Shown here: positions 6,656 through 15,486 of the stretch, one piece after another | Layout: each line of letters begins with the position of its first letter | Numbering within the stretch: the first letter of the stretch is position 1 | NCBI GenBank assembly: GCA_937911045.1 | Contig: CALEPX010000030.1 | Location: 1 to 64,000 of the forward strand | DNA length: 64,000 nt | Direction of reading: 5' to 3' | Origin: an uncultured Fretibacterium sp. | Lineage (GTDB): Bacteria > Synergistota > Synergistia > Synergistales > Aminobacteriaceae | The notes under the pieces: generated by a model | Database searches by the model: none | What the model was told of the DNA's origin: nothing | The model's input: only the letters and a program-made list of their open reading frames with translations | Made by a program: the position numbers and the translations under genes

Positions 6656-8890
6656 ATGAAAAAAATATTGCTGTTATTACTCGTGATTCTTGTGTTGGGA
6701 TTCGCTTCTGAACACGCAGCTTTCGCGGGATTGGGTCTTTCTGAGATTCACCATTCGAGAGCAAATATCGTCTCCGGAATCGTCGATTACACCAGCGCAA
6801 AATTCTCTCGTCTGGAAATTTTCGTGGCAAGCAACGACGCGGATGTTAAAACGAATCATTTGCACTCGACCGGCACTTTGAAATTATCCAGCGGAAATTA
6901 CTCGTACTGGGACGGCTTGAATCTGGTCAGCAATTCCGGTGAAGCACGCACTCTGAAATTAGTTCTCGGGAATAACATCACTCAGACCGGCACTCACCAA
7001 TCGATAAAATTCATTCCGGTAAACAACGCTGGCGAACAAGTGTATTTCTACGGCAACGCTGACTCAGGATTGAACGGCGTAGAGACAGTTTGGCGACTGA
7101 ATAACGCGAAGGATTTCAACGACTACACGAATCTCCCGAATATCCGAACAACTTCACAACAATTATCAACTTTCGTTCCGTATATCGAGTACATTTTTGT
7201 CGAACACGATGACGATTCTGATTCTGATTCCGATTCAGACGCAGAAGACACAGATTCTCAGGACGAAAACTCCGACGATGATGCCGATTCTGATTCTGAT
7301 TCTGAATCCGAAGATGATTCCGATGAAGATTCTGGTGACGAAATTTCCGACGAAGATTCAGATTACGATTCTGATTCCGAATCCGAAGCCGATGATTCTG
7401 AAAACGATGATTCAGATTCCGATCTCGAATCCGAAGACGAAGATACAGAAGATACAGAAGATACAGATGAGAGCGCAGATTCTCAGGACGAAACTTCCGA
7501 CGATGAAGCCGATGATTTAGATTCCGCTTCTGCCCCCGAAGACGAAGACACAGACGAAGAATCCGATTATGATCCCGATTCCGATTCCGAAGTTTTCCGT
7601 GTGAGACGCACTGCCAAAAATAACGTCAAACGCGTTACACTCTCCGAACTTGCTCGACGCGCTGATGAAGAGAACGATTTAGATTACACTTCCGAAAACG
7701 TGACTTACATGAAAGGCTTCAACTTTAGCGTGATAAATTCCCAGAACAACAGCACACCCGTAACTCTCCCGACAAACGTTACTTTCACGGTTGAGGACAT
7801 GTACACGATTTACGGCGAGTCCGTCGCTCTCGAAAATATCACAGCAAGCGCGAAAACTGGCGAAGTAATTTCCGGCTCAGTCGAGTTTGGCTCAGAAGTT
7901 CCCGTCGATGTGATTGCGTTCATAACTGTCAGGCTCGATGTACTTGAAAATGGCAGAACAAATTCCTACAAATGGAGATTTCACGGCAACGAATTATCCG
8001 GAACAACCAGCCTCACAACAAATCACGTATCCGAAGCACGCTTCAAAAACAACGCTTCGATCTACAAAAGCGCGAAATTCAAAGGGCTGTACTTAACGCT
8101 CAATAATCCAACGCGAGTTATCGACAGCAAATACGTAACGACCGGATTAATCGACATTCCAGCAGGCGGCTACACGTTATGTGATGCGTCAAACTCAAAA
8201 CGAATCTCGAAAGTTGCAGAAGGAACTTCAACAACATTGCCGTTAATTCCAGCTGACTCGTTAAACGATAGAAATTTCGGCGCGGAATATTTCATGAGCA
8301 ACGGTTCGAAAAAACGTTACAAGATTATTCTGAAGGGTGATGTCGAAAAGAATCTGAACGGTCAAACCCTGACTTGGACTTTCCCCGACAATCTGAACTT
8401 GAACGGCTCAGCAACAATTCCGAATTACACTACGACAACTGAACAGCTCGAAGAATTTGTTCCGTATGTTGAGACAGTTTCGTCGGATAATAACGCGATC
8501 AGTGCATTGAGCTATAGAATCGTCGATCGATATGACACGATTACACCGATAAGCCCGGATTTCAGAGTTGATTTCAAAATCGCAGTTTACGTGAACGATG
8601 TCATGGCTTACGAATCAGATTGGCTGACTGAATCTTGCGAGGGAGTTGTCGATTTGGGAAACACTTTCGCGCTGAATAACGTATCCAGTATCTCGGTTAT
8701 GTTGCGAACGTTCGAGAATGAAGCGTTGCCGTGTACGTATCAGTGGAATTTTATCAACAAGCGTTCGTCGGGTGGTGATACTGACGAATTTGAGGGCTGC
8801 AATTTGAATTTCGGATTTACAGGCGTTTTTACGTTGATGGGCTTTGCGCTGATTTACTCTGGGAAAAAATTCTGGCGGGTGAAAAAATAA
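6656..8890 (+). CDS. Asp/Ser-rich surface protein with Synergist-CTERM-like tail
   Basis: This 744-residue exported protein is unknown by family. It has a signal peptide (to about residue 22, HAAFAG), a beta-rich module (about 23-180), a long acidic tract of Ser-Asp/Glu repeats (about 183-313, bases 7203-7594), then further beta-rich modules. The first and a later module share a layout: YTSAKFSRLEI versus YKSAKFKGLYL, and TTSQQLSTFVPYIE versus TTTEQLEEFVPYVE. This indicates internal duplication. The C-terminus has GCN, a hydrophobic segment and a basic end (KKFWRVKK), like the Synergist-CTERM sorting signal. The acidic tract resembles calcium-binding or spacer stalks of surface proteins. The ATG at 6656 has AGGAG eight bases upstream. 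It was probably translated with the esterase gene 18 bases downstream. Confidence 0.72.
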   Translation: MKKILLLLLVILVLGFASEHAAFAGLGLSEIHHSRANIVSGIVDYTSAKFSRLEIFVASNDADVKTNHLHSTGTLKLSSGNYSYWDGLNLVSNSGEARTLKLVLGNNITQTGTHQSIKFIPVNNAGEQVYFYGNADSGLNGVETVWRLNNAKDFNDYTNLPNIRTTSQQLSTFVPYIEYIFVEHDDDSDSDSDSDAEDTDSQDENSDDDADSDSDSESEDDSDEDSGDEISDEDSDYDSDSESEADDSENDDSDSDLESEDEDTEDTEDTDESADSQDETSDDEADDLDSASAPEDEDTDEESDYDPDSDSEVFRVRRTAKNNVKRVTLSELARRADEENDLDYTSENVTYMKGFNFSVINSQNNSTPVTLPTNVTFTVEDMYTIYGESVALENITASAKTGEVISGSVEFGSEVPVDVIAFITVRLDVLENGRTNSYKWRFHGNELSGTTSLTTNHVSEARFKNNASIYKSAKFKGLYLTLNNPTRVIDSKYVTTGLIDIPAGGYTLCDASNSKRISKVAEGTSTTLPLIPADSLNDRNFGAEYFMSNGSKKRYKIILKGDVEKNLNGQTLTWTFPDNLNLNGSATIPNYTTTTEQLEEFVPYVETVSSDNNAISALSYRIVDRYDTITPISPDFRVDFKIAVYVNDVMAYESDWLTESCEGVVDLGNTFALNNVSSISVMLRTFENEALPCTYQWNFINKRSSGGDTDEFEGCNLNFGFTGVFTLMGFALIYSGKKFWRVKK

Positions 8891-8908
8891 TCCGCGGAGG
8901 TGCATAGC

Positions 8909-10555
8909 ATGTTCAGAAAAATTTTTGTGTTAGTAAGTGTGTTAGTAATATTTTCGGGAACGGCGTTTGCTGCTGAGATCGATCTTGCAAAAGCTCTCGC
9001 GTCCGGTGAAGCTACGAAAGTTACGATTGCTCCGTTAATCGACGGCGAAGTTCTGAAAGTTGACTGGTACGTTGCGCCATATCTTGCAAAAGCGAATCGT
9101 CCGGAAGATCAGCGGATTAATATTTACGTTCCGGAAAATGCCAGCGAAAAATCACCGGTCTTATTCGTGATTAACAACGGCGGTTGGTTCATGGACGATT
9201 ACGCTGCAACAGTCGGAGATCGTGACGGAATCGCTATCAGAGACGGCGTGAATTACCAGACTGAAATTGACGCAGGCGATGATTTGTCAAAAGGTCGTGA
9301 ACAATTCAGCGCAATGGCTCTCAAACGCGGATTTGTTGTCGTGTCATACGGTGCGAGATCAAGAGGCAACGGCGCAACAGACGGGAAATTTCTCGGACAT
9401 TCACCGGCTACAGCAGTCGATACGAAAGCAGCAATCAGATATTTACGCGCAAATCGTGAGTTCTTGAAAGTTGCTGACACGGATCGAATTATCGCGAACG
9501 GAACTTCAGGCGGCGGCGCAATGACGAGTTTGATCGCAGCAAGCGGAAACAGTCCGGATTTCTTCGAGTTTCTGTACGATGTCGGAGCAGCTGGAATTTC
9601 GCAAAATCCAGACGGAACTTTCACGAGTGATCCCGAAATCGGCGATGAGATTTTCGCGGCTATGGCGTATTGTCCGATTACGGATCTTGGTCACGCGGAC
9701 GCGGCTTATGAATTTACGTATAATTCTACACGTGCAAAATTATTCGCGGCCGGAAATCTTGATTACTCAGAAGCAGGTGCAGCAAGTCAGGATATTATGC
9801 GCAAATCAGATTTGTTAAAAGCAGAATACGCCGATTACGTGAACTCGTTAAATCTCAAACGCAAAGATGGCTCGCAATTAACGTCTGAGAATCTTGAAGC
9901 AGAAATCGTGAATTTGATGACGGCTGAAATTGACAAAACGATTCAGGAAATCGGCATCGAGAAAATGCGCGCGGATATTGCAAATTCGAAATGGCACGGA
10001 AATTCTTGGCTGATTCTGAATGACGACGAGACTTACGCGTACGATTTTGACGCACACAAATATTTCGTCGCGATGAATACGAAGCTCAAGATTGCTCCGG
10101 CGTTCAGCAATTCCGGAATTTACGAGCCTCAGCAGCAGAACGAGGATAATTTGTTCGGCAGCATTTATGATAGTTACAGCCCGTTTGAGTTCCTGTCCTG
10201 GAACGAGGATTCCGTGAAAAATAATTCTGTCGGGAAAGATGACACGAATTTGACTTGGGACGAGTACATGCAAACTGAAGGCGGCAAAAATCTCGCGTTC
10301 CAGATTAAGATGACTTCTCCGTTTGATTATCTCACGCGCGAAAATAATGTCACAACTGCGCCGTATTGGTACGTTAGATGGGGCATGAAAGATCGTGATT
10401 CGTCATTTGCTCTTGAAACGGTGTTTTATCACGAGCTGATGAATTGCGAAAGGATTCGGGATTTGAATTTCGGCTTTGCTTGGCTGTTTCCTCATTCAGG
10501 AAATTATGACGCGAAAGAGGCGTTCGAATGGCTTGACTCAGTTTTGGGAAAATAA
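8909..10555 (+). CDS. Exported alpha/beta-hydrolase, subtype B tannase-like
   Basis: A 548-residue esterase with a signal peptide (ending GTAFA). The nucleophile elbow is GTSGGG, preceded by VVSYGARSRGN (oxyanion region). The later WYVRWGMKDRDSSFA and LFPHSGNYDAKEAFEWLDSV carry the likely catalytic Asp and His. These three blocks match bacterial subtype B tannase/carboxylesterases, which hydrolyse gallate or other aromatic esters of plant material. The actual substrate here cannot be read from sequence. GGAGG lies eight bases before the ATG. The gene directly follows the surface protein gene, which suggests both act at or outside the envelope. A strong terminator follows. Confidence 0.75.
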   Translation: MFRKIFVLVSVLVIFSGTAFAAEIDLAKALASGEATKVTIAPLIDGEVLKVDWYVAPYLAKANRPEDQRINIYVPENASEKSPVLFVINNGGWFMDDYAATVGDRDGIAIRDGVNYQTEIDAGDDLSKGREQFSAMALKRGFVVVSYGARSRGNGATDGKFLGHSPATAVDTKAAIRYLRANREFLKVADTDRIIANGTSGGGAMTSLIAASGNSPDFFEFLYDVGAAGISQNPDGTFTSDPEIGDEIFAAMAYCPITDLGHADAAYEFTYNSTRAKLFAAGNLDYSEAGAASQDIMRKSDLLKAEYADYVNSLNLKRKDGSQLTSENLEAEIVNLMTAEIDKTIQEIGIEKMRADIANSKWHGNSWLILNDDETYAYDFDAHKYFVAMNTKLKIAPAFSNSGIYEPQQQNEDNLFGSIYDSYSPFEFLSWNEDSVKNNSVGKDDTNLTWDEYMQTEGGKNLAFQIKMTSPFDYLTRENNVTTAPYWYVRWGMKDRDSSFALETVFYHELMNCERIRDLNFGFAWLFPHSGNYDAKEAFEWLDSVLGK

Positions 10556-10589
10556 TTTGCTCGTGAAAATTTTGCGAGAATTTTTTGGG

Positions 10590-10621
10590 ACGGGGCTTTG
10601 ATAGTGAAGTCCCGTTTTTTT
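10590..10621 (+). terminator. Rho-independent terminator after the esterase gene
   Basis: Stem ACGGGGCTT/AAGTCCCGT (one G-U pair) followed by seven T residues. Confidence 0.8.
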
Positions 10622-10690
10622 GCGCGTCGATATTCAGAAAGTTTGTGTTATCATTCAGGCAAGAATTTTTGGAAAGGCGGCTATCTTTAA

Positions 10691-11882
10691 TTGACAGCTA
10701 ATGATAATAAATCCGGGTTGCCGGAAAATATGAATTTCAAGAATAATTTGGAAGAACTGCTCGCTCTCAAACAGGCGATGCAGGACAGTCTTTGACTTGC
10801 CCGTTCTAAAATCACAGTCCGAGAAATTATCGGGAATAACTGCACAGCCAGATTTTTGGGAACTGGATTCGCGCGAGGAAATTCTCAGGCAATTATCCGG
10901 TATAAATTCCAAGCTGGATAATTTCAAGCACATTTGCTCAGAATGCGATGACCTGATCGTTCTCGAAGAATTGATTCGCGATTCGGATTCGGATTCGGAT
11001 TCTAATTCGGATTCCAGTTCTGAATTGAAACGCGAATTTCTGGAACGTGCGTCTGAATTGCGAAAGTTGCTCGAACGTTATAATTTGCTGCTGCTCCTGA
11101 ACGAAAATTATGATTCGTCAAATGCGATCTTGATGGTTCACGCCGGTTCTGGCGGTTTGGATTCTCAGGATTGGGCGGGAATGCTGCTGCGAATGTATTT
11201 ACGTTACGCTGAACGTGAAGGTTTCAAGACTAACATAATCGAATCGATTGAGGACGAAGGCTCGGGAATTAAATCTGCGACAGTTATGATTGCGGGAGAA
11301 TATGCGTACGGATTTTTGAAGGCAGAGCGCGGAGTTCACAGGCTCGTGAGAATTTCACCGTTTGATTCGGCTCACAGAAGGCACACGAGTTTCGCGTCAG
11401 TTTTGGTTTCCCCGGAAATTTCGGACGATGTTGGCATCGAGATTAAGCCCGAAGATTTGAAAATCGACACGTTCAGAGCAAGCGGCGCAGGCGGTCAATA
11501 CGTGAACAGAACAGATTCAGCCGTTAGAATCACGCATATCCCGACCGGAATCGTCGTAACTTGTCAGAACGAGAGATCACAGCACATGAATCGCGAATTG
11601 GCAATGCACGTTTTGAAAAGCAGATTGTATGACATTGCGCTTCAAGAACGTCAGGAACATTTGGCTTCGGTTGTTGGTGACAAGAAAGAGACAACATGGG
11701 GCAGCCAGATTAGATCATATGTTTTGCACCCGTACACGCTCGTGAAAGATCATCGCACGAATTTCGAGAAGGGAAATGTTCAAGCAGTTTTGGACGGAGA
11801 TATTAACGAGTTCATCATGGCATATCTTAAACAGAAAGCAAAATCTAACTCGTCAAACATGAAGGTTTTGGACAATGCGTAA
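10691..11882 (+). CDS. prfB: Peptide chain release factor 2, programmed +1 frameshift
   Basis: RF2 recognises UGA and UAA and triggers peptide release. The zero frame from a TTG at 10691 (AAAGGCGG ten bases before) or an ATG at 10730 ends at CTT TGA (10790-10795). Skipping T10793 joins it to the main frame (DLPVLKSQSEKLSG). An AGGAC three bases before CTT matches the position of the stimulatory Shine-Dalgarno-like element in known prfB frameshift sites. The main frame has SPF (stop recognition) in RISPFDSAHRRH and the catalytic GGQ in ASGAGGQYVNRTDSA. Unusually, bases 10974-11025 encode a Ser-Asp repeat (DSDSDSDSNSDSSSE) inside the N-terminal helical domain. The stop overlaps the next gene. 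Confidence 0.95.
10974..11025 (+). repeat. GATTCG hexamer tract within prfB
   Basis: Imperfect tandem GATTCN hexamers within an otherwise conserved gene. They encode Ser-Asp repeats in the coiled-coil domain of RF2. Confidence 0.7.
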
Positions 11883-13581
11883 ATTTGTATTCATAGCGAT
11901 ATTTCTCGCAGCAATTTTCCCTGAGAGAATCTTTGCAGCGAATTTCGTCCCGGAGCAGAAAATTCTCCCCGTAAACCAGATTAAATCCGGAGCGTCCGGT
12001 TACATGCTTACGGTTTTACAGGGCATGAAGCCGTCGAGAATCCCGATCAAAATCGTCAGTGTAGTTCCTCAGAAACCTGCGAAGGATATTTCGGATTTGA
12101 TATTAATTCGCCTGTTGAATCACACGTTGCTTGCGCGCGGAATGAGCGGTTCACCTGTGTACGTTGGCGGAAAATTAATCGGCGCAGTTTCCAGCGGTTG
12201 GGAATTGAGCGATCATTCACTTGCATACGTGACACCGATTGAGTCGATGTGCAAAATTTTTGATGACGCGAATCCTGCGAGTGAATCCGGATTTGCGAAT
12301 CACGCCGGAGTTTTCACGATTTCAGGCATAAACAGCAGGCACGTGATCGAAAAATTAGAGCGTTCACTTGGAATTGAATTTGTCTCTGGGATTTCGTCAG
12401 GAGCGCGGGGATTTCTGCAACCTGAGAATTACGTTTTCAAACCCGGGGATTCGCTCGCAGCTTTGCTAGTCTGGGGAGATGTTGAGATTTCGTCAACTGG
12501 AGTTGTCACAGCGACTTCAAGTGACGGAAAATTTCTTGCATTCGGACACCCGTTTTTGCAGCACGGCAGCGCGAATTATCCGGCAGCACGGGCGTTCATT
12601 CATGAGACGGTCAAAAGCACATCGTTCCCGTTCAAGTTGTCAAGTCCGATCGCAATTTCAGGGACGATTACTCACGACAAAAAATCCGGGTTGGGCGGTC
12701 AAGTCGGTTATTACGCAGCGTCAATCCCGAACGAGTTGGTGTTCAAGAATCTGGATAATAACACTCGCGAAAGTTTCCAGTTTCGAGTTATTGCCGATGA
12801 ATTTCTCAGCGCGAATTTGCTCGAAGGAGTTTACAGCGGATTAATCGAATCAGCTTGGGGGCGTAAAGGCGCAGGAACTATGTCAGTGAATTTGCGAATC
12901 GATGCGAAAGGTGTCGAGAATGGCTGGGCGCGTCGTGATGTATTTTTCTCGGACGAGAATATTTCGGCGAATTGTTTCAAGCAGGCGTCGCAGATTATAA
13001 AAGCGTTTTTGACACAGCCGTTTTACAGCGCGATGCCGATTGCGTTTCGTGTTGAAGTCGAAGCTACACAGAATCCGCAAGTCCTGATAATCGAGGATAT
13101 TCAAACAGTCAATCATGCGAAACCCGGTGAGGAGTTCGAAGTTGCCGTCACGTTGAGACCTTGGAGAGGCGAGAGATTCACGAAGAAATTCACGCTGCGA
13201 ATCCCCGAAGATGCTACTGGTGTAAGTGAGCTGATAGTTCGCGGCGGAGGTACGCAACCGATGTCACAGCTGGCAGTCGATGAAGGTTGGAAATCTATTG
13301 ACAGTTTGGGATTGATGCTTCGGGAAATTCGTGCACTCGATGCGAATAACCAGTTGATAATCGAGCTATCGAACGACAATATTGATAACGCGCTTAAAAA
13401 AGCTATGGCTAAACGCAAATCTTCACGCAAAAATTTCGATGACGCACTTTTGCCCGAACAGCAGGAATACCTGAGCGAGACCAAAGCACGCAGAATCCGG
13501 GAAGGCACGCTGAGAATATTCAGTTCGGATTATCTTGTTGACGGCATGATGAAGAGAATAATTCACACGGACGAGAAATAA
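11875..13581 (+). CDS. Exported SpoIVB-like S55 serine peptidase
   Basis: A 568-residue protein with a signal peptide (ending IFAA) and a peptidase family S55 domain. The family's early block ILPVNQIKSGASGYMLTVLQG is at about 32-52. The catalytic Ser is in ARGMSGSPVYVGGKLIGAVS (about 95-115). In Bacillus, SpoIVB starts sigma-K processing in sporulation. Related proteins in non-spore-forming diderms have other, undefined roles, and nothing here suggests sporulation. The long C-terminal half (beta-rich, about 200-568) has no recognised domain. Translation is coupled to prfB by an 8-base overlap, and tmk follows after two bases. Confidence 0.8.
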   Translation: MRKFVFIAIFLAAIFPERIFAANFVPEQKILPVNQIKSGASGYMLTVLQGMKPSRIPIKIVSVVPQKPAKDISDLILIRLLNHTLLARGMSGSPVYVGGKLIGAVSSGWELSDHSLAYVTPIESMCKIFDDANPASESGFANHAGVFTISGINSRHVIEKLERSLGIEFVSGISSGARGFLQPENYVFKPGDSLAALLVWGDVEISSTGVVTATSSDGKFLAFGHPFLQHGSANYPAARAFIHETVKSTSFPFKLSSPIAISGTITHDKKSGLGGQVGYYAASIPNELVFKNLDNNTRESFQFRVIADEFLSANLLEGVYSGLIESAWGRKGAGTMSVNLRIDAKGVENGWARRDVFFSDENISANCFKQASQIIKAFLTQPFYSAMPIAFRVEVEATQNPQVLIIEDIQTVNHAKPGEEFEVAVTLRPWRGERFTKKFTLRIPEDATGVSELIVRGGGTQPMSQLAVDEGWKSIDSLGLMLREIRALDANNQLIIELSNDNIDNALKKAMAKRKSSRKNFDDALLPEQQEYLSETKARRIREGTLRIFSSDYLVDGMMKRIIHTDEK

Positions 13582-13583
13582 TC

Positions 13584-14225
13584 ATGAGATACGAAAATTT
13601 GTTCATAACGATTGAGGGAATCGATGGCTGCGGAAAATCTACACAATCTGAGAGAATCTGCGAATGGCTGACGAGTTTGAATGACTGCGAGACGCTCAGA
13701 ACTTTTGAACCGGGTGGCTGGTCTGGGGGGAAAATTCTGCGCGAGGTGATTTTGCGTGACGAGAATTTTTCGGGAATGTCGGAGTTATTTCTGTTCTTGG
13801 CTGATCGGGCTGGTCATGTTGAGAAAAAGATTCTGCCTGCGCTGCGTTCGGGTAAAAATGTCGTGTGCGAGAGATACGTTGACTCGACGATTGCGTATCA
13901 GGCTTCAGGTCACGGGATCGAGAATGTTCGGGAAATTCTTAGTGCGTGTAAATTCCCGGAGCCGGATTTGACGGTGTTGCTTGATATTGCGCCGGAACTT
14001 GCGATTAAGCGTGTGAAGAATCGCGGCGAAAATTCCGGTGATAAATTCGAATCTGAGGGCGTGAAATTCATGCGTAAAGTTCGCGGCGAGTATGTGAATC
14101 TGGCAAACGAAAATCCGGGACGCTTCCTGAAAATTCCGGTTCTTGAGAATGATTCGGAATCTGAAATTTTCGGGAAAATAATTTCGGGTATTAAGGGGAG
14201 AAATTTGTCGTGCCAATTCAGGTAA
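13584..14225 (+). CDS. tmk: Thymidylate kinase
   Basis: Converts dTMP to dTDP with ATP in the cytoplasm. The P-loop GIDGCGKST is at residues 11-19. LADRAGHVEKKI and VVCERYVDSTIAYQASG (the DR-type motif, here ERY-D) follow in the usual order. The length of 213 is normal. The gene order tmk-yaaR-holB-ricT is the same as in Firmicutes, which supports each call. Its last 16 bases overlap the next gene, so translation is coupled. Confidence 0.95.
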   Translation: MRYENLFITIEGIDGCGKSTQSERICEWLTSLNDCETLRTFEPGGWSGGKILREVILRDENFSGMSELFLFLADRAGHVEKKILPALRSGKNVVCERYVDSTIAYQASGHGIENVREILSACKFPEPDLTVLLDIAPELAIKRVKNRGENSGDKFESEGVKFMRKVRGEYVNLANENPGRFLKIPVLENDSESEIFGKIISGIKGRNLSCQFR

Positions 14226-14674
14226 AACGCAGAAGTTCGGATTCAGGAGCGCAAACACCGGTTCAGGCTGGCAAAGTTGAGTACGGCGGTGGCGGCGGTC
14301 ATCACACGGAAGCAGCCAGTCATGTTGAAATGTCTCCGTTCTCGTTTGAGGCCGCGATGGAGGCGACGGAACTTGAGGATTTACTGGATCAGCTTTATGA
14401 GCTGTCGGATAGGCTCTCAGTTTTTCCGGGCGGGAAATTGATTCAGGAATACAGGAGCGTTTTGCACGAGTTGCTGAAGCGTGCGTCGAAAGGTCTGCGT
14501 ATTAAACGTGACATGCGCTGGAGGAAAACTGATCGCAAATTATACGTTACGATTGAACGCGCTGAGTCCGCGATGGATGAACTGGAAGAAGCGTTTTTGT
14601 ACGAGGGCGACAGAACGAAAGCTTTGGCACTGATGGAGGAAATCAAAGGTTGTCTGATCTCGCTGTTAATGTAG
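14210..14674 (+). CDS. yaaR: YaaR family protein (DUF327)
   Basis: A 154-residue predicted cytoplasmic alpha-helical protein that starts with GTG inside the tmk 3' end. The helical part (about 45-150), with EDLLDQLYELSDRLSVFPG and RWRKTDRKLYVTIERAESAM, fits the DUF327/YaaR family. The first 40 residues are disordered and glycine-rich (GGGGGHH). The function of YaaR is not established. Its steady position between tmk and holB is the strongest support. The 3' end overlaps holB by 25 bases. Confidence 0.75.
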   Translation: MPIQVKRRSSDSGAQTPVQAGKVEYGGGGGHHTEAASHVEMSPFSFEAAMEATELEDLLDQLYELSDRLSVFPGGKLIQEYRSVLHELLKRASKGLRIKRDMRWRKTDRKLYVTIERAESAMDELEEAFLYEGDRTKALALMEEIKGCLISLLM

Positions 14675-15486
14675 CCTGGCAGGAATTGCTGAGAGAAGCC
14701 GCGATTCAAAATCCACACACACGAGCGATAATTGCGCCGCAGAAATGGCACATGCAAATTGCAGAATCACTCGCGAAAATCATGCTGAAATCTGAGAGAA
14801 ATATTCTTGAGAATCCGGACTTGCTGATAATTGGCAGTCTCGAAAAAGCTCCGAATATTGAAGCCTGCAGAAATTTGATTCGGGATATTGCTCTGAAACC
14901 TGTGAATGCGGATTGCAGACTGGCAGTGATTCTCTCGGCTGATAAATTGCTTACACACGCCGCGAACAGTTTATTAAAACTCGCCGAAGAACCGCCGTCA
15001 TATGCGTACCTGCTGTTCTTGATGGAGGACGCGAGATTTTTCCTGCCGACGCTGAAGAGCCGATCTCGCTGCAATATTTTGTGCGATTTCGATGATGAGA
15101 GAGAGCCGGAAATTTCAGCCAAGCACGTTCCCAAAAGTGATTCAGATTGGGTCGAATGGCTGGAGCAAGTTCGGAAATTTTCTGCGAAATCAGAGAGTGA
15201 TTCAGGTTCGGGGAAATCTCGCAAGAAAGCTAAGTCAGGATCAGAATCAGGATCGGAATCGGAATTGGGATTGGGATTGGAATCTAAGCCGGATTTTCTT
15301 GTGAACGAGTTGAAATCATGGGTTGCGTGTGCTGTGAGTGACGGGGATTTTGAACTCGCCGCGAAACTTGAGAATTTGCGTGTGATTGCGTCCGAGAGAA
15401 ATTTGTCGCTTCAAATGATGTCGGACTTGTTGATCTTGATCTTGAAAGACGCGTTTGTCGAGAAATTTGATGTTGCGAATGAATGA
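14650..15486 (+). CDS. holB: DNA polymerase III delta' subunit
   Basis: A clamp-loader subunit that helps load the sliding clamp in replication. The start is TTG, inside the yaaR 3' end. The AAA+ core segment VNADCRLAVILSADKL (Walker B area), LTHAANSLLKLAEEPPSYAYLLF (the delta'/tau SRC-region style helix) and LPTLKSRSRCNIL are typical. The N-terminal P-loop region is degenerate, as in other delta' subunits. An insertion of Ser/Gly/Glu/Lys repeats (bases about 15190-15290) replaces part of the linker. It is made of the same hexamer-type repeats seen in prfB and copA. At 278 residues it is a little short for the family. Confidence 0.88.
   Translation: MSDLAVNVAWQELLREAAIQNPHTRAIIAPQKWHMQIAESLAKIMLKSERNILENPDLLIIGSLEKAPNIEACRNLIRDIALKPVNADCRLAVILSADKLLTHAANSLLKLAEEPPSYAYLLFLMEDARFFLPTLKSRSRCNILCDFDDEREPEISAKHVPKSDSDWVEWLEQVRKFSAKSESDSGSGKSRKKAKSGSESGSESELGLGLESKPDFLVNELKSWVACAVSDGDFELAAKLENLRVIASERNLSLQMMSDLLILILKDAFVEKFDVANE
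15238..15290 (+). repeat. Hexamer tract within holB
   Basis: Imperfect tandem GGATCN/GAATCN/GGATTG hexamers coding for Ser-Gly, Glu-Ser and Leu-Gly dipeptides, in the linker of the clamp-loader subunit. Confidence 0.6.

Noticed and set aside
7197..7520. Frame in the acidic tract coding Ile/Pro/Lys repeats
   Set aside because: It is the shifted reading of the GATTCN repeats in the surface protein and has no start signal.
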